Notes under the pieces: generated by a model
What the model was told of the DNA's origin: nothing
What the model saw: only the letters and a program-made list of their open reading frames with translations
Database searches by the model: none
Origin: Calycina herbarum
Taxonomy: Eukaryota > Ascomycota > Leotiomycetes > Helotiales > Pezizellaceae
Reading direction: 5' to 3'
DNA length: 64,000 nt
NCBI GenBank assembly: GCA_001414485.1
Contig: LLEY01000079.1
Location: 216,302 to 280,301 of the forward strand
Made by a program: the position numbers and the translations under genes
Shown: in pieces, positions 46,972-56,317 of the stretch
How positions within the stretch are numbered: position 1 is the first letter of the stretch
How the letters are laid out: every line of letters begins with the position of its first letter

Positions 46972-47549
46972 TTAGTACAAGGCCTTCCCAAATACAGACA
47001 ACTCGTTTACAATCAGATATTTTTCAGCCAGAGTTGACTGCATCTCCTGTAGAATGAAATACAACTCCCCCCGACCTGTTTGCAAGGCCTCTAGAGTTGA
47101 GTACTGGTGCTTTAGAGTTTGATATGAGTCATTTATAATTGTATAGAGGTCTAAGACTATTTGATGTAAGTCCTTGCATGGGAGTGTGTTGTCTGCATTG
47201 GCCTTTGCGATGATTTTGAGGAAATCGGATCGGGCGTGGACAGCTGCGACAATTTTGTTAGTGTTTTTTTCTCCTGACTATATCATGGTGGGTGAATCTT
47301 GCCTTTTTGGGTGCCGGGATTGTAGAGAGGTGGCTTGTATGCTGGAGGTTGCTTGTCGTATGCTGGAGGCTGACAAGATTCATGCGGGATCTCGAGGCTT
47401 GGTGAATTGGTTTGTTCTGTGTTGTTTTCATGTTTTCTTCCCCACTTTGTTCCCTTGTCCTTCCGAGAAAATATGGCGCGTAGTTTTGACTTCGTCGATC
47501 GAATCGACGACTTGAAATGTGAGACGAGTGCTGCGTTATCTTTCCCCAT
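46972..47549 (-). CDS. Hypothetical PPxY-motif protein with a likely GC-AG intron
   Basis: Exon 1 (47549-47303) starts MGKDNAALVSHFKSS and ends with three clustered motifs, PPAYDKQPPAYKPPLYNPG. Exon 2 (47243-46972) is helical (KIIAKANADN, LDLYTIINDSYQTLKHQYS, AEKYLIVNELSVFGKALY). The 59-bp intron has a CACTAAC branch and a CGCAG acceptor but no usable GT donor; a GC donor (AAG/GCAAGA) keeps the frame. The product is 172 residues. PPxY motifs bind WW domains such as those of Rsp5/Nedd4 ubiquitin ligases, so it may be an adaptor or substrate; that is inference. It adjoins the membrane-protein array on the same strand. No homologue known to me. Confidence 0.6.
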
Positions 47550-47695
47550 TGTTGCGTTCTCAAATCCAACTAACAAGTTTCTGATCTTCCTCCTCGTAGG
47601 CCTCTAAGTTTCTCCTTAATTGATTATTTCTCTCTTAGCCACGAAGAGGGAGACGACGGAGGATGAGGACGTCAATGGTTGCTGGAAATACTTTG

Positions 47696-48018
47696 TTAGC
47701 CATTTTCTTCAAACTTCTCTGGTCTTCTCTCGCTCTCTGCCTGGGCTTGAGATCATTTTGCGGGGAGTAAAAAATGAAATGCATACCAAATAGAATGCCC
47801 AAAAGGAAAAGTGCGCCCAAACAGATAAGAATCACTCTCGTTTCCGGTGAAACCGTACTTCTGGGAGGTGGGGAGATTATTGTTGTTACTGAGATGACTT
47901 TGAGGAGTTTCGATGCTTCTTCGGTGGCATTTGCGACAAGGCGAGTAGGTGAGGTCGTGGAATTAAAGCCATTTGTTGAGTTTGCGAAACGAAAGACTTG
48001 GTTGGGTGTTGGTGCCAT
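47696..48018 (-). CDS. Small single-pass membrane protein, array member A
   Basis: Starts MAPTPNQVFRFANSTNGFNS, with N-glycosylation sequons NST, NST and NAT. One membrane helix follows (RVILICLGALFLLGILFG), then a phase-1 donor GTATGC directly after it. My preferred acceptor (exon 2 from 47736) gives a short charged tail ESERRPEKFEENG and about 90 residues in all; an unspliced reading would run to 47,635. The tail resembles that of member C (AEKRRSQKFRREN). The predicted orientation is N-terminus outside or lumenal, tail in the cytosol. Splicing of exon 2 is the weak point. Confidence 0.5.
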
Positions 48019-48486
48019 TTTTGATGGACAGTGTTAAGCGAGTTAGTAGTAGTGTCCGGTGAGGTTTGGGTAATATTCAGTGCTTTTTGGTATTGAGTTC
48101 TGTTCTGATGAGGAAGGATTTTGGAGGGATACATGAAGAAGCTATGGCAGAATTATTGTGTCACAGTTATTAGCTCGGGAACCGTCTAGAGTACTAAGAC
48201 TTAGTCTCTAAACCAACGTTCCAGTTGTCAGTTTTTTTCAAATGAGATCACTACACCATCCTGAATCGAAATACTCTCAATTGAAACTCAAAACCCAGGG
48301 GTTGCAGGGGTGGCTTTCCATTTCTTGGAGAATAACGTTGACATAAAGATAATTATTCTAGTCGTTTAGGAATTGAATTGCTTTTCCGAGTCTTCGTCGA
48401 ATCTGGGAAATAGAACCGAGGTGTTCTACTCTTGATCAATTACTAATTTCTGCAGCCCCTGGTGAAATATAAATTAAAGAGCTTCT

Positions 48487-49175
48487 CTATACCTCCACCC
48501 ACCCATTCGCCTTCAACATCCTTTTCTCCCACTCCTCTTCCGCGGCTTTTAGCTTCCTCATCCTTGCTCTCGTATCTGACTTCAACATCCTTAATCTCCC
48601 AGCAATCCTTCTCCTCCTTAAATCCTCTTCTAACAATTTATAATACACCCTGTCTTCCTTTCCCTTGGCTTCCATCTCTTTATTCCACCTGCTCTCATCC
48701 TCTTCCCATGCTCTCATCTCTTCAATTCGTCTCTTCTCTTTCTCTTGCCTCCTCTTACAATTTAATGCATCACAAGCTTGCGCATCCTCATCTACTCTAT
48801 TCTTTTCCTTTTTTGACTGCGCTATCTTTTCACGTGCCTTTGCCCACTCCCTGCTGTCTTTCTCATTCAGAACTGTTCCAAAAATCAGTAAAGAAATGGC
48901 GAAAAGAGGAATGGTAGATACTTGCAATGTATCAAGGGTATGATACCCCCCAATCCTAAAAACATACATGAAAACAAAAAGATTAGAAACCAAGTAGGCA
49001 CGTCGTTAGGAGGTGGTGTTACGTGGGGTGATAGGGTGCATTTTAGGAGAAAGTTGCTTGTTTCTTGTAGGGATGTCTGGAATATGAGTTTGTGTGTGGA
49101 GTTGAAAACTCCTGGTATGGAGTTTGAGGTGAGAAGTAAAGTTGAGTTTATTGAGGGGGCGTTTGTGGGTGCCAT
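48487..49175 (-). CDS. Single-pass membrane protein with long charged tail, array member B
   Basis: Two exons (49175-48947, 48872-48487) with a 74-bp phase-1 intron give 204 residues. The N-terminus MAPTNAPSINSTLLL has sequons (NST twice); then comes the family block FQTSLQETSNFLLKCTLSPHVTPPP, the helix TWFLIFLFSCMFLGLG, and a tail of about 130 residues dominated by Glu, Lys and Arg (EKIAQSKKEKNRVDED, RRQEKEKRRIEEMRAWEED, LKAAEEEWEKRMLKANGWVEV), predicted to be a coiled coil. It is the best-preserved long copy. No known family. It could be a membrane anchor for a coiled-coil scaffold, by inference. Confidence 0.65.
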
Positions 49176-49282
49176 TGTATGTTGAATGGTGGAATGATTT
49201 GATGACTGATAATAGAATTTTGAAAGTTTTGTGTGGCCTCAAAGTTTCAGTACTTTAGTCACGACTTTAAGTTGGGGATCTA

Positions 49283-49516
49283 GTACTAGTCTCGCGGTGG
49301 ATAAGAAAAAATGGCACTGTTCGTACCTGCCTACATTGCTTGTTGTTTCAAAGTAATTACCCTAGATATTTCGAACAATTTAGAATATACCTAGAAGGTT
49401 TGGACAATGAAACTAAATTGTCTTAGAAAGTTAGAACAACAAGCAAGATAGGCAGGTACGAACTGAACATGCCTTAACATTTACTCCCTCTTTTTCTGTC
49501 CACCGGGACCTAGTAC
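49283..49516. mobile_element. MITE-like inverted-repeat element, copy 1
   Basis: About 234 bp with nested inverted arms: an outer arm near TAGTACTAGTCTCGCGGTGG on the left and CCACCGGGACCTAGTAC on the right, the segment TTTTTCTGTCCACC, and an inner arm TTCGTACCTGCCTACATTGC that pairs with its complement GGCAGGTACGAA. There is no coding capacity. A second copy lies at 61,864. It probably depends on a DNA transposase supplied elsewhere. Confidence 0.65.
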
Positions 49517-49665
49517 AGCTTGCCGCTCGCTTAATTTTGTGAGGTCATACGATACCTCAAGCTTTACAACTTCCACTAGTAATAGTTGAGTACAAAACAA
49601 TTTATTCGTCGAGAAGACTGCCTATCTCACAAAAAGACAGATGTTCTATGCTCGCACTTGAAAAC

Positions 49666-50012
49666 TCATCTGACTCTATACCTCTCATTATTTGCCGCCT
49701 CTCTCTCTTTATTCTCTCTACGAAACTTCTGGCTCCTTCTCTTCTCAGCAACTGTTTCCAAAATTAATAAAGACTTGAAAATAGTAGGGAGGATAGACTC
49801 ATACTATATATGCCAACAAAAATAAATACCGACACAACTCCTACAGCCAGCAAGATGGCCCAAAAAGGCAATCTCATTTTGGAAGGCGGCTTGTTGTTTA
49901 AAGTACATTTTAGGGGAATGGTGATGGTCTCTTGTAGCCTGGTTAAGTTTGTGAGTTGAGGTGTACAGTCGAGAGTATTCGAATTTATTTCAGGGAGGAT
50001 GGTGGGTGCCAT
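49666..50012 (-). CDS. Small single-pass membrane protein, array member C
   Basis: Exons 50012-49805 and 49751-49666 join over a 53-bp phase-1 intron whose acceptor context (TTTTGGAAACAG) matches that of member B (TTTTTGGAACAG). The 97-residue product starts MAPTILPEINSNTLDCTP, has the block TRLQETITIPLKCTLNNKPPS, the helix LPFWAILLAVGVVSVFIFVG, and the basic/acidic tail AEKRRSQKFRRENKEREAAN ending RYRVR. Compared with B the tail is short, so it may be a truncated copy. About 250 bp of related flanking sequence (GAGGTCAT, GATACCTCAAGC) recurs near 50,565. Confidence 0.6.
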
Positions 50013-50312
50013 TGTAAGTGTTGAGTAGATTCGATGTTTTGATGGGATGTGGGTGAGGTGGTGTCGGTATTTAAGACTTTGCGATGTAATTCAGAGAAGT
50101 TCAATAATAAATATGTTTAAGGGACGATTCTATTTTTTCCATGCTTTTTGTGGAACTAGATAATCTAGCTCTAGCTAGTTTTTGGTGAGGTCATTCGGTA
50201 ATTCAAGTAGTGACAGACCTGGAGAAGCCACCTCAATTAATCCACATGTAATAATGTACGACAACAGTGAAAGTACTCAGGAGTTCTTTAAATTGAGGCC
50301 TAGACTCGTACT

Positions 50313-50535
50313 CTAGAGTAAGAAAGTCCACCCATCCACCTCCAACGTCCTCTCTTCCAATTTTTCATCTACACTTCTTCCCTTCATGATTCTCTCTTCC
50401 ACCTCATTAACCACTCTCCCTCTGCCCTCTCTTCCTTCCTTCTCACTTTTCTCTCTACGTTCATCTTTTTCTTTACCTCTTCTAACATCATCTTCCTCTC
50501 TTTAATCTCCTTATCTTTCCTTTTTTTTTTTTCGC
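50313..50535 (-). pseudogene. Orphan tail exon of the array family
   Basis: The minus strand encodes a Lys/Glu-rich segment (KDKEIKERKMMLEEVKKK, then after a frame change NEVEEERIMKG-like sequence) ending LEVDGWTFLL and a stop. It parallels the second exon of member F (NEEIKEWEAAKKN, EERMMKRI, GGWVQL). No matching N-terminal and membrane exon lies upstream, so it is a leftover of a decayed copy. Confidence 0.45.
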
Positions 50536-50842
50536 ATCCTCCGTCAGCGTCCCCTCGCTTGATTGCGAGGTCATTTACGATACCTCAAGCCCAACTACCT
50601 CCACTTGTATAAGTTTATTTATAAGACGATCTATCCCGATACAAGACTAAATGTCTCCAAAGAACGAGTTTTTCTCCATTTTCTATTCATCATGTCCATC
50701 TTTTCTTCCTAATTTACCATCTAAAGTTCATATTCTTTGAAGTAACCCATCTTTCCTCCCAGTACACCGAGGAGAACACCAACACCAACCCTCTTCAAAG
50801 CACTCACAAGCCCCTCAACGAAAGTTCTCTACGTATACCAGA

Positions 50843-51073
50843 ATGCCTCCGTTCTCCAAAATAACTCCACAGGGTGTTGTCCTCCCACATATACATCCAT
50901 ATCTTTTTCAAGGCTTAAACTCGACTATTTCGTCCGACAAAATAGACAAACGACAGAGTTCCTTGGCTAATGTTCGACTTAAGGAGATGTTACTGCCGCT
51001 TATTGTACCAGGGATTATATTTGGTATTATGCTTTTGCTATGTGTTGGTTTGACTTGGTGGTCAATAGCTTGA
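50843..51073 (+). CDS. Possible small membrane protein, array member D
   Basis: A 76-codon frame starting MPPFSKITPQG with one sequon (NST) and one C-terminal helix (MLLPLIVPGIIFGIMLLLCVGLTWW), without the charged tail or the Lys-Cys block. It lies between clear family members and has the size of a first exon. Membership is uncertain; it may be a diverged copy or chance. Confidence 0.3.
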   Translation: MPPFSKITPQGVVLPHIHPYLFQGLNSTISSDKIDKRQSSLANVRLKEMLLPLIVPGIIFGIMLLLCVGLTWWSIA

Positions 51074-51104
51074 TGCAAAAAGAGTATATTATCGTTGTAA
51101 CTAT

Positions 51105-51250
51105 CGTTGATGCATACCGAGTACAAGCTGTACTCGGTTCTACTTAAATACCTGCCCTCCTCGTTAAGCGAGAAGGGCACGTGGAAGTGCTAACCACTTA
51201 TGCATACCGACACTATGTGAGTATACTCACAACGTGGAATGTAGGATTAG
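51105..51250. repeat. Cluster of short inverted repeats
   Basis: A perfect hairpin ACCGAGTAC / GTACTCGGT with a 5-base loop (about 51,117-51,139) is followed by CTCGTTAAGCGAG (about 51,158) and GTGAGTATACTCAC (about 51,217). TGCATACCGA occurs twice (about 51,111 and 51,201). This may be a miniature element or a structured RNA region; no gene is assigned. Confidence 0.5.
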
Positions 51251-51624
51251 ATCTTACTTAATCTCGTTCCTTTTTTAGGTATACTAAGTAAATGTGATGG
51301 GCGGAAGAAAGGAGCGAAGAAGCCGGAAATGAATGAGCGCATTTGAGTAAGTTGTGGAGATGGGGATGGTTGATGTAGAACTTATTAAAAATCAAAACAT
51401 TTAATTAAGTGATGCACAATTTCTTATCCTACAACGGCACGCTAAAATGAGATGCCGGGTTTTCTAGTTTTTGGGAGCTTGCTGGATACTAAATTAGTAA
51501 TTTGCAAGTAGATATTTTGTAAAGCGGGCGAGAAGTCAGCCCTCTCCTCAGATCATAGAATCAACAAAACAATTACATGTTAATTCTACCATATTTCTTC
51601 ATCTGAATGATATCCAAAGGCGAA

Positions 51625-52067
51625 ATGGCACCAACAATCATCCCCTCAACTTCCCTCCTAAACTGCACACCTCAGATCCCCTCACAAGAAACAACCTACG
51701 CATCATCATTTTCGACATCTACATCTACTCCGTACTATGATATTACAGGGCTTTTCATTGGGATATTGTTCTGATATCACTAGTTTTTGTTACGTTTTTT
51801 TGTCGTAAGTTAATTCTTCAAGTTATAGAAAAGAAGAAAAGGGGTATAATCATTCTCGGAATAGTTAACCACTACATTAATCGCAAGAATAAGAAGATGA
51901 AAAATAGAGAGTTGGTGAGAACGGAGAAGGAGAGGGAAGTTCGGGAGAAGGAGAGAATGGAGAAGGAGAAGAGGGAGAAGGAGAGAAGGGCACGTACGGT
52001 GGGGGATTGGAGGTGGGAGTGGGAGGTGAAGGATGGGGTGGGTGTGAAGGAATGGGTGAGGGTTTAG
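51625..52067 (+). pseudogene. Array member E, frameshifted
   Basis: Starts MAPTIIPSTSLLNCTPQIPS like members C and F. A frame change near 51,735-51,760 is needed to reach the membrane helix (DIVLISLVFVTFFC), after which one frame stays open through a long charged tail (KKMKNRELVRTEKEREVREK, MEKEKREKERRAR) to KEWVRV and a stop at 52,067. The retained tail shows recent decay, or an unrecognised intron. The usual phase-1 intron after the helix appears absent here. Confidence 0.5.
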
Positions 52068-52638
52068 GGGGGAGGTGGAGGTTTGTAGGTAGGAAGACTA
52101 GATGAGTGAAAGGTTGTGTGTTTGGTGCTTATTACCCAATCACGTCTCGAACAATTTCTGACATTTCTGTGAGAGTGTTTGGAAGAATCAACAAGTCATT
52201 CTTTCAACCCTTCTCGAACAATATCCCCGAGCGTTGCTCATAAGAAAAGCAAAGTAGGTGTAAGAATCCCGAGCTTTGCTCCGAGTACACCCCCTCCATC
52301 CATTACTCTGGAAAACTTGACACAATCTCAACCATTGTGCGAAAGCATCTAGGAGAATGGAGAAATCAGTTTCCCCATTCTTCCAAACCTTCTCAGAGAA
52401 TGAATCTCGTTTTCCTAGACCCTTTCGCACAATATTCGCGAAAGCGGGTGTATATGTTTCTTACCACCAGATCAATGACCCTCACGAATTAGGCGAGCAC
52501 GATTTAGTATCGAAACTATCATCTAGTAACTTCAGTAGCATGAACACCAGAAATTTCAAACTTCCCACGCCTTGGGAATCTCTTTTTGTATTTCTGTTCT
52601 CGAAAGAGTCATCATATCATCCCGAATTACCACTCACA

Positions 52639-53168
52639 ATGGCGTCTACAACTCCACTCATAAACTCCACTTCCCTCCAAGGACTTCTCAACTGTTACTT
52701 TACACCTCAGCGCATCTCCCTGCAAAGGCAAGAATTCTTTTCCGTAAAATGCAGCCTATCGCCCAACCCACCCGAGGAAGCAGAATTCCCCCCTTGGGCC
52801 ATATTTTTGATTATCGCGTCAGTTGTGTTCGTGTTTATGCTTGGGATTACTATCGCACTTGGTATGTATCCACGATTCTTGAAAGCGGAACTCCCGTATT
52901 GACTTAGGGGATAGCTGCAAATAAGGAAGATAAAAAGATTGACCAGATGGAGATGAAGGCAACGGAGGATGGGCGTGCTCAGAGTAATATACACATTGAA
53001 AGAATGGTGAGAAAAAGGAACGAGGAGATTAAAGAGTGGGAAGCTGCCAAAAAAAATAGGAGGTAGGAAGAGAGGGAATGGTTTAGGGAGATGGAAGAGA
53101 GAATGATGAAGAGAATAATTGCAGAGCTGGAAAGGAAGCGAGATGTGGGTGGGTGGGTGCAGTTGTAG
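52639..53168 (+). pseudogene. Array member F, one premature stop
   Basis: Exons 52639-52861 and 52915-53168 (53-bp phase-1 intron) would give 158 residues. The start is MASTTPLINSTSLQGLLNCY; the family block is ISLQRQEFFSVKCSLSPNPP; the helix is FPPWAIFLIIASVVFVFMLG; the charged tail contains RNEEIKEWEAAKKNRR, an in-frame TAG at about 53,065, then EEREWFREMEERMMKRI and ends VGGWVQL. The TAG stands where CAG is likely, so a single C-to-T change, as RIP makes, could have killed it. A truncated protein might still be produced. The frame is open upstream of this ATG to 52,357, but family alignment favours 52639. Confidence 0.55.
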
Positions 53169-54045
53169 GGAGGGGATGTCACAAGGAACAGAATAACAAG
53201 TTTTATTCGGGAGTACAAGCTTATTTGAATGGTCCACGAGTTCTTTCATCCTTGGGTTTTGGTCGTACATCATTCCATGAGGATTGGTTGGGGGTGGTTT
53301 CGTCATGAAATTTATCATTTTTGGAAAAACCCCACGAATACCCAGCTAGAGCCGAAACTTTGGGACGGAGACTAGAAGATCGTGCCACAAATAGTATGGA
53401 GAACATAGAGGTTACATTAATCAAGACTTACGCGTTGTCGTTACTTGCCATTGAACATCTTCCAAATTACATTGCGAGGTCAATAACACCACCAGGGAGG
53501 GGGTGCAGGAATTCGTAACTGATCAAGAGTACCTAGAATCTCTCCGCTCTACATTCTATATTGTTTATCTGAAACTCGGAAAATCATTCTACTTGTCCTA
53601 AACAACTGGAACAATTATATTTATATTATCTTCATTCTCCTAGAAGTGTTAGGACAATCGTAGAAGGGAAAGCGCGACAGGGCTACAGTCACATCCCAAA
53701 TCACGAAACAACATTGAAACCAATCAGGGCTTACAATGGCACCCATCTCATCTCTTTTTAGTGGCACTAGATAGTGTTAGGCCAAGTCCTCGGTCACTAT
53801 ACTAAAAGTCTACTTACACTACTTACATAGTATCCAGTAAGTTTCCAGAAACGCGAAGACTTGGCCCGTCAATGCTAGCTTGTCATTAAACAATACGGAG
53901 TGAAGTAGTTTCCCAATCTAATTCACATGGCAGCTGATGGCGAAGTGAAGTGTAGATCGCAGCTCTGGCTTAAATAAAAGGGAGCAGTAAATGAGATAAA
54001 GTTTTATCTCCACGAGGTGTAGCATACTCGAGCGCTGAATCATGA
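53169..54045. other. Intergenic with a possible N-terminal relic
   Basis: Near 53,735 the sequence ACAATGGCACCCATCTC gives MAPISSLFSGTR and a stop, in the same start context (ACAATGGCACCC) as members B and C. It may be the beginning of a lost copy. Nothing else recognised. Confidence 0.35.
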
Positions 54046-54249
54046 CATGCTCAATATCACAACCGCAATCCATCCCCCCCCAAAAAATAACAATTACGTC
54101 GATAAGAAACCACTAATTCCCACCCCCAAAAAACCAAAAGAGCACCAAGAAAACCCCCACAAAATCCTCAAACCCTCACAAATTCAACCTCTCATCACAG
54201 CTCCAAACCCATCACAGCTCCAAACCTCTCTAAATCCAAATCCTCAAAA

Positions 54250-54562
54250 ATGTACATCCACCACCCCAACTCCCCGCATCCAACCTCAAATCTACCCACC
54301 ATCCCCACCCTCTCCAACCCCGTCAAACCCCTAAACACCACACCTCTCACCCCCTCCCAAAACGCCAACTCCACCCACTTTAGCCAATCCCAATTCAACG
54401 ACACCACAACCCCAACATTCCACCACCTCGAACCCAACGCCCTCGTGGAAAACATAGAAAATATTCTTTCGTTCCAAGAAAGTGTCACTCGCAATCCTCA
54501 TACTTTCCAGTGTGGTTCTCGCCATTCTAACTCTTCGGATTTGTGCTCGTAGTACGTCTTTT
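54250..54562 (+). pseudogene. Possible further array relic with membrane helix
   Basis: A Pro/Thr/Asn-rich N-terminus with sequons (NST, NDT) and LVENIENILSFQE is followed, one base out of frame, by a clear membrane helix (VSLAILILSSVVLAILTLRI). The layout fits the neighbouring family, but sequence similarity is too weak to be sure. Confidence 0.3.
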
Positions 54563-55426
54563 CCCGCCCCCAGTTCACGCACAGTGATGCTTTTTTTTAC
54601 GGATGGAGGAATTGCTAATCTTGAATAAACAGAATTTGGACCCTGTTTTAGGAGAAGAATGGGCTGGGGACGGAATGATATACTAAAAAGACGTCGGGTA
54701 GAGAGCGTGTTGTGGGTATGATAGAGGTATGGAGGGAGTAGTTGGGATTTGGAGTTTTATTGACGGACTGTTAAGAACAAAAATCATGGTTAATGCCTCC
54801 CTTTGTTCTCCCACATCATCTGGGACAATCGAAACAATTGTTCAAGAGGTTTGGGTTAATTCCTTAAATTACCCCAGAAAAGTGGAACAACAACAGAGCT
54901 CTGCTTCAATCCAGGAAGGAGCGCTGGGGTGTTTGAAATGTGTTCAATTATAATGCCGTAACAGGTAGACTTGAGTTCTGTCTAGCCTCTTGTCAATACC
55001 TGCTACGGAGGTTTGGGTATCCAGAATCCGTCAAGTGACGGATCTGTATGGTATTAAGTAAGGTCTTTCTCTCCTTCTTTCTTCTCATCCGAATCTGTGT
55101 CCTTGACGATAGTGCGATATCGCCCTTTCCTCCGACTTCCCAATTGACAAAAGAAAAAAGTAACCAATCCCCCTATCAACCCCATATATATAACCATCAT
55201 CTCTCATCTAAATCCACTCGCAGTAAATGCAAATTTTCATTCCTCCCCAATGCACCAAACGTGATTTCCATCGCTCGCACCTGTCAAATATGCTCCATCC
55301 AAGATCAGGTTAGGGTATCAAGCATCCATGCTCGCAAACAAAAAATGCTGCAAAATGAAGAAAGCAAGAACAAAAGAAAAAATGCTAAAACAATTTCATA
55401 TCCTCATAAAGCTCATCCCAAATAAA
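54563..55426. other. Intergenic, nothing convincing
   Basis: A stretch at about 54,790-54,920 has TTTGTTCTCCC and GAACAACAACAGAGCTCTG, reminiscent of the inner arms of the MITE copies, but it is too diverged to call. No gene seen. Confidence 0.4.
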
Positions 55427-56317
55427 TTAACAACTCCCTCTTCGACCTCCTCTTCCCCAGCTGAAACGTCGCCAGAGTCCGCCTCGAGACCCTCGTGCAT
55501 GACCACTTTTTTCTTCGGGTAATTCGAGACGATAGCGTCGAACGCTTCCGAGGTCGTCGTCTGTGTCGCCGTCCGAAAATCGGGGTCGTCGTGAGGAAGG
55601 TGGGAGGATACAATCTGGGACGAGCTTGATGAAGAAGCCTTTTACACCTCGAGATGCAGCATCGATGGCAGCGTATTCAAGACGTCGAGTGTTGTCCGAG
55701 GTCCAGTATTGTATTGTTGCAGGTGGGGCAGGAATGCGTTCTTCCTCTGCTAATTGAGAGTGAGGGTCTGAGGATTCGGGGTCGTTTAGTGTTGGGAAGT
55801 GAAAGAATTGATATGTGGGTTGGTGTTGGTATGGTACTGTATGTCGATTTTGTAGGCTTGGCCTTCGGTTTGTTGATGACGAAGATCGTTGGAGAGCGGT
55901 GGTTGAAGATTTTGATGCTCTTTTTGTTGTTGGCCGTGATGATATCGAGTTGTTTGTACTTCTTCGTTTAGGTCCGTCTCTTTTTGAGGGTGAGGAACGT
56001 CGTGATATTGACGAGGTTGACGTTCGTGGGGAGTGGGTTGAGCCTGACGCAAATCCGGAATCCTGGCGGTTCATTTTTACAGATTCAAGTTGTGGTGATG
56101 GTAAAGGTCGGGGTATTAAAGGTGAAGTCGGACGTTTAACGACCGTTCGTGATGCATTGGATTGAGACATTGGTCTGAGTTCCATATGTGAAGGATGGGC
56201 GTGTGCTGAATGGAAAGTTCCTGCGTCTGACTGTGATGTTATGCTGGAGAAAGATCGGTTGTGGAAGTTTGTGGTGAGGTGCTGTAAGTGTCTAGAACGC
56301 TTGGTAGGGGAAGCCAT
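55427..56317 (-). CDS. Conserved fungal hypothetical protein, Ser/Arg-rich
   Basis: A 296-residue intronless frame starting MASPTKRSRHLQHLTT (an in-frame ATG 14 codons upstream is less likely). Residues about 1-165 are Ser/Thr/Arg-rich and disordered. From about 190 an ordered block contains IQYWTSDNTRRLEYAAIDAA followed by SRGVKGFFIKLVPDCILPP, then an acidic stretch and YRLELPEE. The tail is Gly/Arg-rich (WRRFSWGRGGRRGS). From memory this C-terminal block recurs in uncharacterised ascomycete proteins. Function unknown; its basic, low-complexity ends suggest nucleic-acid or chromatin contact, which is speculation. Confidence 0.75.
   Translation of the reverse strand: MASPTKRSRHLQHLTTNFHNRSFSSITSQSDAGTFHSAHAHPSHMELRPMSQSNASRTVVKRPTSPLIPRPLPSPQLESVKMNRQDSGFASGSTHSPRTSTSSISRRSSPSKRDGPKRRSTNNSISSRPTTKRASKSSTTALQRSSSSTNRRPSLQNRHTVPYQHQPTYQFFHFPTLNDPESSDPHSQLAEEERIPAPPATIQYWTSDNTRRLEYAAIDAASRGVKGFFIKLVPDCILPPSSRRPRFSDGDTDDDLGSVRRYRLELPEEKSGHARGSRGGLWRRFSWGRGGRRGSC

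Noticed and set aside
48462..48917. Plus-strand 151-codon Ser/Leu-rich frame
   Set aside because: It is the complement of the charged tail exon of array member B.
52150..52450. Possible third inverted-repeat element (TTTGGAAGAAT arms)
   Set aside because: Only about 20 imperfect bases pair and the ends do not match the MITE copies.
54047..54334. 95-codon Pro-rich frame
   Set aside because: Composition reflects a C/A-rich strand; it overlaps the better candidate at 54,250 in another frame.
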